From Sphingomonas crocodyli (lineage in GTDB: Bacteria; Pseudomonadota; Alphaproteobacteria; Sphingomonadales; Sphingomonadaceae): a stretch of DNA of 64,000 nt. Below are positions 1-8,870 of the stretch, in pieces. Position numbers and translations under genes: made by a program. The stretch is from assembly GCF_004005865.1 (NCBI RefSeq), contig NZ_SACN01000001.1, forward strand, positions 1,674,001-1,738,000, written 5' to 3'. Below the pieces are notes generated by a model, which did no database searches, was not told the DNA's origin, and saw nothing but the letters and a program-made list of their open reading frames with translations. Positions within the stretch are counted from its first letter, which is position 1; each line of letters opens with the position of its first letter.

Positions 1-387
1 TTCGACGTCCACATCAATCGCACGCCGATCCCCGGCGTGATCAAGCGCGTCGCCTATATCGCCGGCAGCTTCCTCAACGCCGACCTCGACAAGGCGAGCG
101 AGGAGAATGAGCGGCAGCATATCCTGGTCGAAGCGCCGGATGGCACACGGATCGGCTTCACCCAGATTGCGGGCCTGGTCGCACGCCGGATCGTGCCGTT
201 CGTGAAGCCGGGCGACACCGTCGGCATCGGCCAGCGTATCGGCTTGATCCGCTTCGGCAGCCGCGTCGATGTCTATCTGCCTGCGGGCACTGGCCATCGC
301 CTGACGATCGGCCAGCGCACGATCGCGGGCGAGACCGTCATCGCCAAGCTGGGCGAGGCCGACCGGACGGTTGGTTCGGCGCAATGA
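1..387 (+). CDS. psd: Phosphatidylserine decarboxylase, 3' part (5' end outside window)
   Basis: The enzyme converts phosphatidylserine to phosphatidylethanolamine at the inner membrane. The frame is open from base 1, so the gene begins upstream; about 128 C-terminal residues are visible. The segment [11 protein letters not shown] near fragment residue 86 carries the Gly-Ser pair at which this family self-cleaves to create its pyruvoyl group. The stop overlaps the start of pssA (ATGA), and pssA makes the substrate, which supports the call. The short bacterial form of the family ends in the same way, so I see no C-terminal damage. Confidence 0.93.
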   Translation, partial: FDVHINRTPIPGVIKRVAYIAGSFLNADLDKASEENERQHILVEAPDGTRIGFTQIAGLVARRIVPFVKPGDTVGIGQRIGLIRFGSRVDVYLPAGTGHRLTIGQRTIAGETVIAKLGEADRTVGSAQ

Positions 388-1175
388 TTCGTCCTCGCCG
401 CGAAAATATCCGCCGGGGCATTCCTGCGCGTGCCGTCGCCCCCAATGCGGTGACGGCACTTGCGCTCTGTTCCGGCCTCACCGGCGTTCGCTTCGCGATT
501 GCGGGGGAGTGGGAAAAGGCAATGCTCGCGATCGCGATCGCGGGCGTGCTCGACGGCCTCGACGGGCGAATCGCACGCTTGCTGAATGCGCAGAGCCGCT
601 TCGGCGCCGAACTCGATTCGCTGTCCGACGTGATCGCCTTCGGCGTTTCGCCCGCGATCATCGTCTATCTGTGGGCGCTGCAGGATCTGCCGCGCTTCGG
701 CTGGATCTTCGCTTTGGGCTATGCGGTGTGTGCCGCGCTCCGCCTCGCGCGCTTCAACGCCTCGCTTGATTCGGTCGAATCGCCCCGAAAGAGTGCCGGC
801 TTCCTGACCGGCGTGCCCGCGCCTTTGGGGGCGGGGCTGATGCTCGTGCCTGTCGCGATGTGGCAATGGACGGGGATCGAACATATTCGCGATCCCTTCT
901 TCATCTGCGCCTGGTCGGCCCTGTCGGGCGGGCTGATGATATCGGATCTCGCCACCTACAGCTGGGGCTCGCTCCATGTATCGCGGTCGTGGCGGCTGCC
1001 GATGATCCTGATCGTCGCAATCCTGGGGGCGACACTGTTCACCGCCCCCTGGCACACGCTGAGCGCGATCATGCTCGGCTATCTGGCAACCGTGCCGTTC
1101 AGCGTCATCGCTTATGCGCGGATCAGGCGGCAGCGCGCATCCCAGCGCGCGGAGCCAGCTTCGCTTCCCGAATGA
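384..1175 (+). CDS. pssA: CDP-diacylglycerol-serine O-phosphatidyltransferase
   Basis: Integral membrane enzyme that makes phosphatidylserine from CDP-diacylglycerol and serine; 263 residues. The CDP-alcohol phosphotransferase signature is intact: DGLDGR, then AR, then GAELDSLSD, around residues 56-80. Several hydrophobic segments follow. ATG overlaps the psd stop by four bases, so the two steps of phosphatidylethanolamine synthesis are translationally coupled. The last 53 bases overlap a convergent small gene on the minus strand. Sphingomonads also use serine for sphingolipids, but this protein is the phospholipid enzyme, not serine palmitoyltransferase. Confidence 0.95.
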   Translation: MIRPRRENIRRGIPARAVAPNAVTALALCSGLTGVRFAIAGEWEKAMLAIAIAGVLDGLDGRIARLLNAQSRFGAELDSLSDVIAFGVSPAIIVYLWALQDLPRFGWIFALGYAVCAALRLARFNASLDSVESPRKSAGFLTGVPAPLGAGLMLVPVAMWQWTGIEHIRDPFFICAWSALSGGLMISDLATYSWGSLHVSRSWRLPMILIVAILGATLFTAPWHTLSAIMLGYLATVPFSVIAYARIRRQRASQRAEPASLPE

Positions 1176-1344
1176 TGCGGACCCGGCGCTCGGCGCCGGG
1201 GCGGAGCGGCGGCACGGCGGGCTTCGGCTCGATCCCGAAAGCGCGCAGGAACATGGGCAGTTCGGACTTCACGCCCGCGACGATCGTCGCGACGGCGAAC
1301 AGGAGAATTGCGGAAAACATCGCACCGGAAAGCAGAGTCAGCAT
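1123..1344 (-). CDS. Small single-span membrane protein, function unknown
   Basis: 73 residues: a hydrophobic N-terminal span (roughly residues 3-25, with LLFAVATIVAGV) followed by a basic, proline-containing cytoplasmic tail (PPLRPGAERR). ATG at 1344 is preceded by AAGGGA at a usable distance; a GTG one codon earlier is possible. It converges on pssA and overlaps its 3' end by 53 bases, and its start faces away from rpsB. The hydrophobic-then-basic layout and the ribosome site suggest a real gene, but it belongs to no family I can name. Confidence 0.5.
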   Translation of the reverse strand: MLTLLSGAMFSAILLFAVATIVAGVKSELPMFLRAFGIEPKPAVPPLRPGAERRVRIIREAKLAPRAGMRAAA

Positions 1345-1510
1345 CACGTCGTCCCTTTCGTCCGACCGTTCCCCCCTTTCGCGTTCGGCCCGAGATTATG
1401 TCGGGAAAAGCGCCCGGAACGGCTTGTTCGTTCCTTATGTTCATGATTTGTTCTTTCCGTCAAGCCTTGATTTCCAACGGCAGGTCGCATAAAGGCCCGC
1501 GCATTCCACA

Positions 1511-1578
1511 TGTGGGGCGCACATACCGGTGCCGGGTTTCCCGGTTCCTGCCCCACAGAGGTTCAACCGGGTAAGGAG
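1511..1578 (+). promoter_or_regulatory. Structured rpsB leader with alternative pairings
   Basis: An outer stem TGTGGGGC (1511-1518) pairs with GCCCCACA (1550-1557) and encloses an inner hairpin CCGGG (1532-1536) with CCCGG (1540-1544). The segment CCCGGTT (1540-1546) is also fully complementary to AACCGGG (1565-1571), which lies just before the AAGGAG ribosome site at 1573-1578. The two pairings exclude each other. Ribosomal protein S2 represses its own mRNA in E. coli; that this leader does the same is inference. Confidence 0.4.
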
Positions 1579-1586
1579 AAAATCCT

Positions 1587-2339
1587 ATGGCGGCTCCCAC
1601 CGTCTCCATGCAGGCGTTGCTCGACGCCGGCGCGCACTTCGGCCACCAGACTCACCGCTGGAATCCGAAGATGAAGCCGTATCTCTTCGGGGATCGCAAC
1701 GGCGTCCACATCATCGATCTGTCGCAGACCGTGCCGCTGATGGCGCGTGCGCTCGACTTCATCTCGCAGACCGTTTCGCACGGCGGCAAGGTTCTGTTCG
1801 TCGGCACCAAGCGCCAGGCGCAGGAGCCGATCCGCGAAGCCGCGCTCCGCGCCGGTCAGCACTATGTCAACCACCGCTGGCTGGGCGGCATGCTCACCAA
1901 CTGGAAGACGATCAGCCAGTCGATCAAGCGCTACAAGAGCCTTGAGGAGCAGCTGTCGGGCGAGACCCACGGTCTCACCAAGAAGGAAGTGCTGCAGCTG
2001 ACCCGCGAGCGCGACAAGTTCGAGCTGTCGCTGGGCGGCATCCGCGACATGGGCGGCATCCCGGACGTGATGTTCGTGATCGACGCCAACAAGGAAGAGC
2101 TGGCGATCAAGGAAGCCAACACGCTGGGTATCCCGGTCGTCGCGATCCTCGATTCGAACGTGTCGCCCGACGGCATCGCCTTCCCGATCCCGGCGAATGA
2201 CGACGCGGCCCGCGCGATCCGCCTCTACTGCGAAGCGGTTGCCGAAGCGGCGACCCGTGGCGGCAACAATGCCCGCCAGGCGCAGGGCGAGGATTTCGGC
2301 GCGGCCGTTGAGCCGCCGGTCGAAGAAGCGCTGGCCTAA
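1587..2339 (+). CDS. rpsB: 30S ribosomal protein S2
   Basis: 250 residues, the normal length. Recognised by [20 protein letters not shown] at the N terminus, the FVGTKRQAQ segment, and [14 protein letters not shown] near residue 95. It assembles late onto the 30S subunit. ATG follows a strong AAGGAG site. It is followed after 132 bases by tsf, the standard bacterial pairing. The acidic C-terminal tail (EEALA) is typical of alphaproteobacteria. Confidence 0.98.
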   Translation: MAAPTVSMQALLDAGAHFGHQTHRWNPKMKPYLFGDRNGVHIIDLSQTVPLMARALDFISQTVSHGGKVLFVGTKRQAQEPIREAALRAGQHYVNHRWLGGMLTNWKTISQSIKRYKSLEEQLSGETHGLTKKEVLQLTRERDKFELSLGGIRDMGGIPDVMFVIDANKEELAIKEANTLGIPVVAILDSNVSPDGIAFPIPANDDAARAIRLYCEAVAEAATRGGNNARQAQGEDFGAAVEPPVEEALA

Positions 2340-2471
2340 GCCAATCGATTCCGGCCGCTCGTTTCGATGGGCGGCCGCGAGTCATCAAATTGTCTCGGCC
2401 TGGTCCGAGACGCGCGGGGGTAGGTGCGGCGACGTGCCTTCCCCCGTCCGGTAACTGAGAAAGGACATAAT

Positions 2472-3398
2472 ATGGCGGAGATCACCGCTGCTGCCGTCAA
2501 GGATCTGCGCGAGAAGTCCGGCGCGGGCATGATGGACTGCAAGAAGGCGCTGACCGAGACCAACGGCGACATGGACGCCGCGATCGACTGGCTGCGCACC
2601 AAGGGCCTCGCCACCGCCGCCAAGAAGTCCAGCCGCACCGCGGCCGAGGGGCTGGTCGGCGTCGCCGTCGAAGGCACCAAGGGTGCCGCGGTCGAGGTGA
2701 ACTCGGAAACCGACTTCGTCGCCAAGAACGATCAGTTCCAGGATTTCGTCCGCACCGTTTCGAAGCTGGCGCTGACCACCGGCAACGAAATCGACGCGCT
2801 GGCCACTGCCGCCTATCCGGGTGGTGAAGGCACCGTCGCCGACAAGCTGACCTCGAACGTCGCGACGATCGGTGAAAACCAGACGCTGCGTCGCGCCAAG
2901 GTTGTCGAAGTCGCGCAGGGCGTGGTCGTTCCCTACGTCCACAATGCGGCGGCTCCGGGCCTCGGCAAGATCGGCGTGCTCGTCGCGCTCGAGGGCGATG
3001 CCCCGGTCGCCGAGATGGAATCGCTGGGCAAGCAGATCGCGATGCACATCGCCGCTGCCTTCCCGCAGGCGCTGACCGAAGACGGCCTCGATCCGGCCGC
3101 GATCGAGCGTGAGCGCGCGATCGCCGCTGAAAAGGCCGCCGAATCGGGCAAGCCCGCCAACATCATCGAAAAGATGGTCGAAGGCGCGGTCGCCAAGTAC
3201 CGCAAGGAAAACGCGCTGATCAGCCAGATCTTCGTGATGGACAACAAGACCCCCATCGCACAGGTCATCGCCGCCGCCGCCAAGGCCGCCGGTGGTTCGA
3301 TCACGCTCAAGGACTATGTCCGCTTCCAGCTCGGTGAAGGCATCGAGAAGGAAACGAGCGACTTCGCCGCCGAAGTCGCCGCTGCGGCCAAGGGCTAA
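2472..3398 (+). CDS. tsf: Elongation factor Ts
   Basis: 308 residues. EF-Ts exchanges GDP for GTP on EF-Tu. The N-terminal UBA-like domain ([21 protein letters not shown]) and the core motif [11 protein letters not shown] near residue 80 are both present. The frame extends 16 codons upstream, but the ATG at 2472 begins the conserved [10 protein letters not shown] and follows GAGAAAGGA. A strong terminator lies directly downstream, closing the rpsB-tsf unit. Confidence 0.98.
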   Translation: MAEITAAAVKDLREKSGAGMMDCKKALTETNGDMDAAIDWLRTKGLATAAKKSSRTAAEGLVGVAVEGTKGAAVEVNSETDFVAKNDQFQDFVRTVSKLALTTGNEIDALATAAYPGGEGTVADKLTSNVATIGENQTLRRAKVVEVAQGVVVPYVHNAAAPGLGKIGVLVALEGDAPVAEMESLGKQIAMHIAAAFPQALTEDGLDPAAIERERAIAAEKAAESGKPANIIEKMVEGAVAKYRKENALISQIFVMDNKTPIAQVIAAAAKAAGGSITLKDYVRFQLGEGIEKETSDFAAEVAAAAKG

Positions 3399-3412
3399 AA
3401 CCCCGTCCAAAG

Positions 3413-3450
3413 AAGGCCCGCTCTCCCGCGCGGAGGGCGGGCCTTTTTTT
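3413..3450 (+). terminator. Rho-independent terminator after tsf
   Basis: GGCCCGC (3415-3421) pairs with GCGGGCC (3437-3443), with further inner pairing (CTC/GAG), followed by seven T. It begins 14 bases after the tsf stop. Confidence 0.9.
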
Positions 3451-3457
3451 ATGCCTG

Positions 3458-3579
3458 TCCTCCCCCGCCAGGGGGAGGTGGCGCCGAAGGCGACGGAGGG
3501 GGAGGTAAGCGGCCAATTAGCGGCCCGAATCCTCCCCCTCCGTCAGCTGCGCTGACACCTCCCCCTGGCGGGGGAGGAT
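3458..3579. repeat. Family A palindromic intergenic repeat, copy 1
   Basis: About 122 bases bounded by TCCTCCCCCGCC and its complement GGCGGGGGAGGA, with each end carrying its own small palindrome (CCTCCCCC...GGGGGAGG). The interior includes CCTCCCCCTCCGTC and GACGGAGGGGGAGG as a second nested pair. Related copies are at 23186-23311, 32689-32812 and 51919-52042. It lies in the gap between tsf and pyrH. REP/BIME-like; not a CRISPR. Confidence 0.85.
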
Positions 3580-3672
3580 AAAGGTCAGAACTCCGGCTTG
3601 GCAGTTTCCGCCACCCCCTCTAAGGTGCGCGGCCAGCCGGGCCAAATCACACAATAAGGGATCGCACCACCG

Positions 3673-4398
3673 ATGGATCAACCGCGCTTCAAACGTATCC
3701 TCTTGAAGCTGTCGGGTGAGGTGCTGATGGGGCCGGACGGCCTCCTGATCGATCCCAGCATCACCGCGCGCGTCGCAGGCGAAATCCAGCAGGCGAAGGA
3801 CATGGGCTATGAAGTCTGCGTCGTCGTCGGCGGGGGCAATATCTTCCGCGGCCTTGCGGGCGCGGCCAAGGGCTTCGATCGCGGCAGCGCCGATTATATG
3901 GGCATGCTGGCGACCGTGATGAACGCGCTCGCCGTGCAGAATGCGCTCGAGAAGATCGGCGTCGATACCCGCGTCCAATCGGCCATCCCGATGCCGGCGG
4001 TGTGCGAGCCGTTCATCAAGCGCCGCGCCGAACGCCATCTGGAAAAGGGCCGCGTGGTGATCTTCGCCGCGGGCACCGGCAATCCCTATTTCACCACCGA
4101 CACCGGCGCCGCGCTGCGCGCTGCCGAGATGAAGTGCGACGCCCTGTTCAAGGGCACGTCGGTCGACGGCGTTTACGATGCCGATCCGAAGAAGGTGGCG
4201 ACCGCCAAGCGCTATGAAACGGTCAGCTTCAATCGCGTCCTGGCCGACGACCTGAAGGTCATGGACGCGAGTGCTGTGGCTTTGTGCCGAGACAATCATA
4301 TCCCGATCGTCGTGTTCAACATCCGCGAACTGGGCAATTTTGCCAAGGTTCTGACGGGTGAGGGCGTTGCCACGATCGTGCAGAACGAAGGAGAATAG
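3673..4398 (+). CDS. pyrH: UMP kinase
   Basis: 241 residues. Phosphorylates UMP to UDP in pyrimidine nucleotide synthesis; cytoplasmic hexamer of the amino acid kinase fold. Motifs seen: RILLKLSGE at the N terminus, [10 protein letters not shown] near residue 55, and [11 protein letters not shown] near residue 135. It opens the run pyrH-frr-uppS-cdsA-dxr-rseP, with frr starting three bases after its stop. Allosteric GTP activation and UTP inhibition are known for the family and not visible here. Confidence 0.97.
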   Translation: MDQPRFKRILLKLSGEVLMGPDGLLIDPSITARVAGEIQQAKDMGYEVCVVVGGGNIFRGLAGAAKGFDRGSADYMGMLATVMNALAVQNALEKIGVDTRVQSAIPMPAVCEPFIKRRAERHLEKGRVVIFAAGTGNPYFTTDTGAALRAAEMKCDALFKGTSVDGVYDADPKKVATAKRYETVSFNRVLADDLKVMDASAVALCRDNHIPIVVFNIRELGNFAKVLTGEGVATIVQNEGE

Positions 4399-4401
4399 GG
4401 C

Positions 4402-4959
4402 ATGGCCGCCTATGATAAAGCCGATCTCGAACGCCGTATGGCGGGTGCCGTCGAAGCGCTGAAAAGCGATCTGGTCGGCCTGCGCACCGGCCGCGCTTCG
4501 GTGAACCTGCTCGATCCGGTGACGGTTGAGGTATATGGTGCCCATATGCCGCTCAATCAGGTCGCCACCGTCACCGCGCCCGAGCCCCGGCTGCTGTCGG
4601 TGCAGGTGTGGGACAAGTCGAGCGTCGGCCCGGCCGACAAGGCGATCCGTTCGGCGGGCCTCGGCCTCAACCCGATCGTCGATGGCCAGACGCTGCGCAT
4701 TCCGATTCCCGACCTGACCGAGGAGCGCCGCAAGGAACTCGCCAAGCTCGCCGGCCAATATGCCGAAAAGGCGCGCGTCGCCGTCCGCAACGTCCGCCGC
4801 GACGGTATGGACAATCTCAAGACCGACGAGAAGAAGGGCGAGATCAGCGAGGATGATCGCAAGCGCCGCGAAACCGAGGTCCAGAAGCTGACCGACAGCA
4901 CGATCGCCGAACTCGATGCGGCGGCGGCGGCCAAGGAAAAGGAAATCCTGGGTAAGTGA
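4402..4959 (+). CDS. frr: Ribosome recycling factor
   Basis: 185 residues, the family length. It splits post-termination ribosomes together with EF-G. The conserved start [16 protein letters not shown], the LRTGRAS motif near residue 30 and the C-terminal helix [11 protein letters not shown] are present. Its stop overlaps the GTG of uppS, so the two are translationally coupled. Confidence 0.97.
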   Translation: MAAYDKADLERRMAGAVEALKSDLVGLRTGRASVNLLDPVTVEVYGAHMPLNQVATVTAPEPRLLSVQVWDKSSVGPADKAIRSAGLGLNPIVDGQTLRIPIPDLTEERRKELAKLAGQYAEKARVAVRNVRRDGMDNLKTDEKKGEISEDDRKRRETEVQKLTDSTIAELDAAAAAKEKEILGK

Positions 4960-5702
4960 GCGGCCTGCCGGCCAGCAACGTCACGGATCCCGTTCCTGTC
5001 ACGGGCGACGGCCCGCGTCATGTCGCGATCATCATGGACGGCAATGGCCGCTGGGCGAAGCGCCGCTTCCTGCCGCGCGTGGCCGGCCACAAGGCGGGTG
5101 CGGAGGCGGTGCGCCGCACCGTCACCGCCGCGGCCGACATGGGGCTGGGCGCGCTGACGCTCTACGCTTTCTCGTCGGAGAACTGGCGCCGCCCGGCGGA
5201 GGAAGTCTCCGACCTGATGGGCATATTGCGCCATTATCTGCGCAAGGAAGTGGCGGAGCTTCACAAGAACGGCATTCGCCTGCGCACGATCGGCGATATC
5301 GGCGCGCTGGAAGGCGATCTGATCGATCTGATCCGCGAAGGCGTGGAGCTGACCAAGGACAATAGCCGGCTCGATTTCGTGCTGGCGCTCAATTACGGCG
5401 CGCAGGACGAAATGGTTCGCGCGGTGCGGGATATCGCGCGTGAAGTCGCGGCCGGGCGGCTCGATCCGTCGGCGATCGAGCCCGGCGCGATCGAGGCGCG
5501 GCTCGACACCAGCGATCTGCCCCCGCTCGATCTGATCATCCGTACCTCGGGCGAGCGGCGGTTGTCCAACTTCCTGTTGTGGCAGGCGGCCTATGCCGAA
5601 CTTTTGTTCGTCGACACGCTCTGGCCCGATTTCGATGCCGATACGCTGGCCGCCGCGATCGCCGATTTCGGCGCGCGCGACCGCCGCTTCGGGGGCCGCT
5701 GA
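4956..5702 (+). CDS. uppS: Isoprenyl (undecaprenyl) diphosphate synthase
   Basis: 248 residues. Cis-prenyltransferase that makes the C55 lipid carrier used for peptidoglycan and surface glycans. The catalytic segment [16 protein letters not shown] near residues 23-38, [12 protein letters not shown] near residue 70 and the [11 protein letters not shown] motif near residue 195 are intact. The start is GTG overlapping the frr stop. It sits directly before cdsA and dxr, so isoprenoid and phospholipid precursor genes are transcribed together. Confidence 0.96.
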   Translation: MSGLPASNVTDPVPVTGDGPRHVAIIMDGNGRWAKRRFLPRVAGHKAGAEAVRRTVTAAADMGLGALTLYAFSSENWRRPAEEVSDLMGILRHYLRKEVAELHKNGIRLRTIGDIGALEGDLIDLIREGVELTKDNSRLDFVLALNYGAQDEMVRAVRDIAREVAAGRLDPSAIEPGAIEARLDTSDLPPLDLIIRTSGERRLSNFLLWQAAYAELLFVDTLWPDFDADTLAAAIADFGARDRRFGGR

Positions 5703-5711
5703 GGCTTTCGC

Positions 5712-6509
5712 ATGAGCCGCGAGCTTCGGACGCGAATCCTGTCGGGGATCGTGATGATCGCCGTGGCGCTGGGTGCGCTCCTCTATGGCGACATCGCCTT
5801 CTGGGCGCTGGTGGCGGTGCTCTCCGTGACGATGATGCACGAATGGGCGATGATGGCGGGCGTGCCTAAGTGGAAATGGGCGCTGGCCGTCGGCGTCGCG
5901 CTCATGCTGCAGGCCTATTCGCTCTATTTCGACGCCAGCGTGCCGGTGCGTGATCCCGGATCGCTCGCGACCGAGGCGGTGATGATCGCCGGCTTGTCCG
6001 CGATCCTGCTCGCGGTCGTCACCTTCACCGCGCGGCTCGGTTGGGGGCTGCTCTATGCGACCCTGCCGGCGCTGGCCCTCCTCTATCTGCGCGAACAGCC
6101 GGCGGGCCTTGCGCTTGCTCTGTTCACGATGGTGATCGTCTGGGCGACCGATATCGGCGCCTATTTCGCCGGCCGCACGATCGGCGGGCCGAAGCTCGCG
6201 CCGAAGCTCAGCCCGAACAAGACCTGGGCGGGGCTGATCGGCGGCGCGGTCGCGGCCGAAATCGTGGGATCGCTGGTCGCGTGGCAGATGGGGCTGCCGA
6301 TGATCCTCGCTTCGGCCTGCGCGCCGCTTGCGGTGCTGGCGCAGATGGGCGATCTTTTCGAGAGCTGGCTGAAACGCATTTCGGGCGTGAAGGACAGCGG
6401 CAGGATCCTGCCGGGGCATGGCGGCGTGCTCGATCGGCTCGATGGGCTGGTGCCGGTGGCGGTGATCATGGCGGCTTTGGTGGCCGCAGGGGTGTTGCAT
6501 GGGGCGTAG
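5712..6509 (+). CDS. cdsA: Phosphatidate cytidylyltransferase
   Basis: 265 residues with about seven membrane spans. Makes CDP-diacylglycerol from phosphatidate and CTP, the substrate of pssA at the left edge. The family signature is seen near the C terminus: FESWLKRISGVKDSG followed by LPGHGGVLDRLDGL. Its end overlaps dxr by 11 bases. Confidence 0.96.
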   Translation: MSRELRTRILSGIVMIAVALGALLYGDIAFWALVAVLSVTMMHEWAMMAGVPKWKWALAVGVALMLQAYSLYFDASVPVRDPGSLATEAVMIAGLSAILLAVVTFTARLGWGLLYATLPALALLYLREQPAGLALALFTMVIVWATDIGAYFAGRTIGGPKLAPKLSPNKTWAGLIGGAVAAEIVGSLVAWQMGLPMILASACAPLAVLAQMGDLFESWLKRISGVKDSGRILPGHGGVLDRLDGLVPVAVIMAALVAAGVLHGA

Positions 6510-7659
6510 CATTTCCATTCTCGGGGCGACGGGATCGATCGGCACATCGACCCTCGACCTGATCGAGCGCGATCCCGATGCGTATCGGATCGAGGCGCTG
6601 ACGGCGCAGCGCGACGTGGCCGGCCTCGCCGCCGCCGCGCGCCGCACCAACGCGCGGATCGCGGTGATTGGGGATGAAGCGCTCTACGCCGATCTGAAGG
6701 CCGCGCTGGCCGGTTCGGATGTCGAGGCCGCTGCCGGTCCCGATGCGATCGTCGAGGCTGCGGCGCGCGGCGCCGAATGGACGATGGCGGCGATCGTCGG
6801 CACTGCGGGGCTCAAGCCGGTCATGGCCGCGCTGGGGCAGGGTGGGGCGGTCGCCCTCGCCAACAAGGAGGCTCTGGTCTCCGCCGGCGAGTTGATGACG
6901 CAGGCGGCGCAGCGCCACGGCGCGACTTTGCTGCCGGTCGATTCCGAACATAATGCCGTCTTCCAATGCTTCGATGCCGACCGGCCGAACCGCATCCGCA
7001 AGGTGACGCTGACCGCCAGCGGCGGCCCGTTCCGCGAATGGAGCCTCGATGCGATGCGCGCCGCCACGCCCGCACAGGCGGTGAAGCATCCCAACTGGTC
7101 GATGGGCGCGAAAATCTCGGTCGATTCGGCCACCCTGATGAACAAGGGGCTCGAACTGATCGAGGCGCACCACCTGTTCCCGCTGGGCGCCGACGCTTTC
7201 GATGCGGTGATCCATCCGCAGTCGGTGGTCCACGCGCTCGTCGAATATGTCGATGGGTCGGTGCTCGCGCAGCTCGGTTCGCCCGACATGCGGACCCCGA
7301 TCGCGCACTGCCTTGCCTGGCCGGACCGGATGGAGACGCCATGTCGCCGGCTCGATCTCGCCAGCATCGGCCGGCTCGATTTTGCCGCGCCCGATCTCGA
7401 TCGCTTCCCAGCACTCGGCCTCGCCAAGGATGCGCTGGCGGCGGGCGGGGCGCGTCCCGCGATCCTGAACGCGGCCAACGAGATTGCCGTCGCGGCCTTT
7501 CTGGGCGGGCGGATCGGTTTTCTCGATATCGCGTTAACGGTCGCGAAGGTCCTCGACCGCTACGATCCGCCGGCGCCCGCGCATCTCGACGATGTGCTGG
7601 CGATCGATGCCGAGGCGCGTAGGGTCGCCCTTGCGGCTACGGAGGTTCTTGCGGCGTGA
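6499..7659 (+). CDS. dxr: 1-deoxy-D-xylulose 5-phosphate reductoisomerase
   Basis: 386 residues. NADPH-dependent second step of the non-mevalonate isoprenoid pathway. The N-terminal Rossmann motif SILGATGSIGTSTLDLI, the LANKEALV segment near residue 118 and the metal/substrate segment LPVDSEHNA near residue 148 are present, as is SMGAKISVDSATLMNKGLE. It supplies precursors for uppS two genes upstream. The start overlaps cdsA, the stop overlaps rseP. Confidence 0.97.
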   Translation: MGRSISILGATGSIGTSTLDLIERDPDAYRIEALTAQRDVAGLAAAARRTNARIAVIGDEALYADLKAALAGSDVEAAAGPDAIVEAAARGAEWTMAAIVGTAGLKPVMAALGQGGAVALANKEALVSAGELMTQAAQRHGATLLPVDSEHNAVFQCFDADRPNRIRKVTLTASGGPFREWSLDAMRAATPAQAVKHPNWSMGAKISVDSATLMNKGLELIEAHHLFPLGADAFDAVIHPQSVVHALVEYVDGSVLAQLGSPDMRTPIAHCLAWPDRMETPCRRLDLASIGRLDFAAPDLDRFPALGLAKDALAAGGARPAILNAANEIAVAAFLGGRIGFLDIALTVAKVLDRYDPPAPAHLDDVLAIDAEARRVALAATEVLAA

Positions 7660-8789
7660 CCGACCAGCCTGGTTTCCTGTTCACTATCCTCGCGTTCCTG
7701 CTCGTCATCGGGCCGCTGATCTTCGTCCACGAACTCGGCCATTATTTCGCCGGGCGGCTGTGCGGGGTGAAGGCCGATGCCTTCTCGATCGGCTTCGGGC
7801 GCGAGATCATGGGCTATACCGACAGTCGCGGCACCCGCTGGAAGCTCGGCTGGATCCCGATGGGCGGTTACGTCAAGTTTGCCGGGGACATGAACCCGGC
7901 CAGCGTGCCCGATCCCGAATGGCTCAACCTGCCGCCCGAGGAGCGCGCAAAGACCTTCCAGGCGAAGGGCGTGTGGCAGCGTTTCTTCATCGTCGCGGCG
8001 GGACCGATCACCAATTTCCTCGTCGCGATCGGCATCTTCATGGCCTTCTTCGCGGCCTATGGGCAGCCGCGCACCCCGGCCGTCATCGCGGCGGTGCAGG
8101 AACAGGGGCCGGCGGCCAATGCCGGCCTGCGCATCGGCGACCGCGTGACCGCGATCGAGGGGCGTCAGGTCGATACGTTCGACGAGATGGCGGACATCAT
8201 CCGCTTCCGCCCGAACGAGAAGCTGCGCGTCGATTATGTCCGCGACGGCCGCAACGCGACCGCGTGGATGACCACCGGCGTCGATGTCGAGCGGGATCGC
8301 TTCGGCAACGAATTCCGCAAGGGGCTGATCGGCGTGATGTCCGGCCAGCCGCTGATCGAGCCGGTGCCGCTGCACCAGCTTCCGGGCGCCGCGGTCAAGC
8401 AGACCTTTCACATCGTCCGCACGATGATCGACACGCTGGGCCAGATCATCAGCGGCCGTCGATCGGTCAAGGAACTGGGCGGGCCGATCAAGATCGCGCA
8501 GGTCTCGGGTCAGCAGGCGACTTTGGGCTGGATGAACGTCGTAATGCTGATGGCGCTCATTTCGATTAATCTGGGATTCATCAACCTGTTGCCAATCCCC
8601 ATGCTCGATGGCGGGCATCTCGCCTTCTACCTCTATGAAGGCGTCGTGCGCAGGCCGGTGCCCGAGAAGGCGATGGAATGGGCTTTCCGTTCGGGTTTGG
8701 CGGTGCTGTTGAGCTTCATGATCTTCGTTACGCTCAACGATATTCTCTCGCTGGATGCGTTCGAGCGGCTTGCCGGGTTGATCGGCTGA
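7656..8789 (+). CDS. rseP: Site-2 intramembrane zinc protease
   Basis: 377 residues. Membrane metalloprotease that cleaves anti-sigma factors and signal remnants within the bilayer. Zinc motif FVHELGHYFAGRL sits in the first span near residue 24-36; one PDZ domain follows (roughly 130-215, with GPAANAGLRIGDRV); the second catalytic segment NLLPIPMLDGGHL is near residue 310. Start is GTG overlapping the dxr stop. Only one PDZ is evident where E. coli RseP has two, as is common in alphaproteobacteria. Confidence 0.95.
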   Translation: MTDQPGFLFTILAFLLVIGPLIFVHELGHYFAGRLCGVKADAFSIGFGREIMGYTDSRGTRWKLGWIPMGGYVKFAGDMNPASVPDPEWLNLPPEERAKTFQAKGVWQRFFIVAAGPITNFLVAIGIFMAFFAAYGQPRTPAVIAAVQEQGPAANAGLRIGDRVTAIEGRQVDTFDEMADIIRFRPNEKLRVDYVRDGRNATAWMTTGVDVERDRFGNEFRKGLIGVMSGQPLIEPVPLHQLPGAAVKQTFHIVRTMIDTLGQIISGRRSVKELGGPIKIAQVSGQQATLGWMNVVMLMALISINLGFINLLPIPMLDGGHLAFYLYEGVVRRPVPEKAMEWAFRSGLAVLLSFMIFVTLNDILSLDAFERLAGLIG

Positions 8790-8870
8790 CGCGGATCGGG
8801 CAGTGACTGCCGACTTGGATCGCGCATGGTTTGCGAACCAGCAATATTTTTGACGTAAGGGCGGGGACGC

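Noticed and set aside
3458..3579. Repeats considered as CRISPR or as an insertion sequence
   Set aside because: No regular direct-repeat/spacer spacing, no cas genes, no transposase frame; the elements are single inverted structures.
4557..6650. 697-codon minus-strand frame opposite frr, uppS and cdsA
   Set aside because: Entirely antisense to an essential operon and without domain features.
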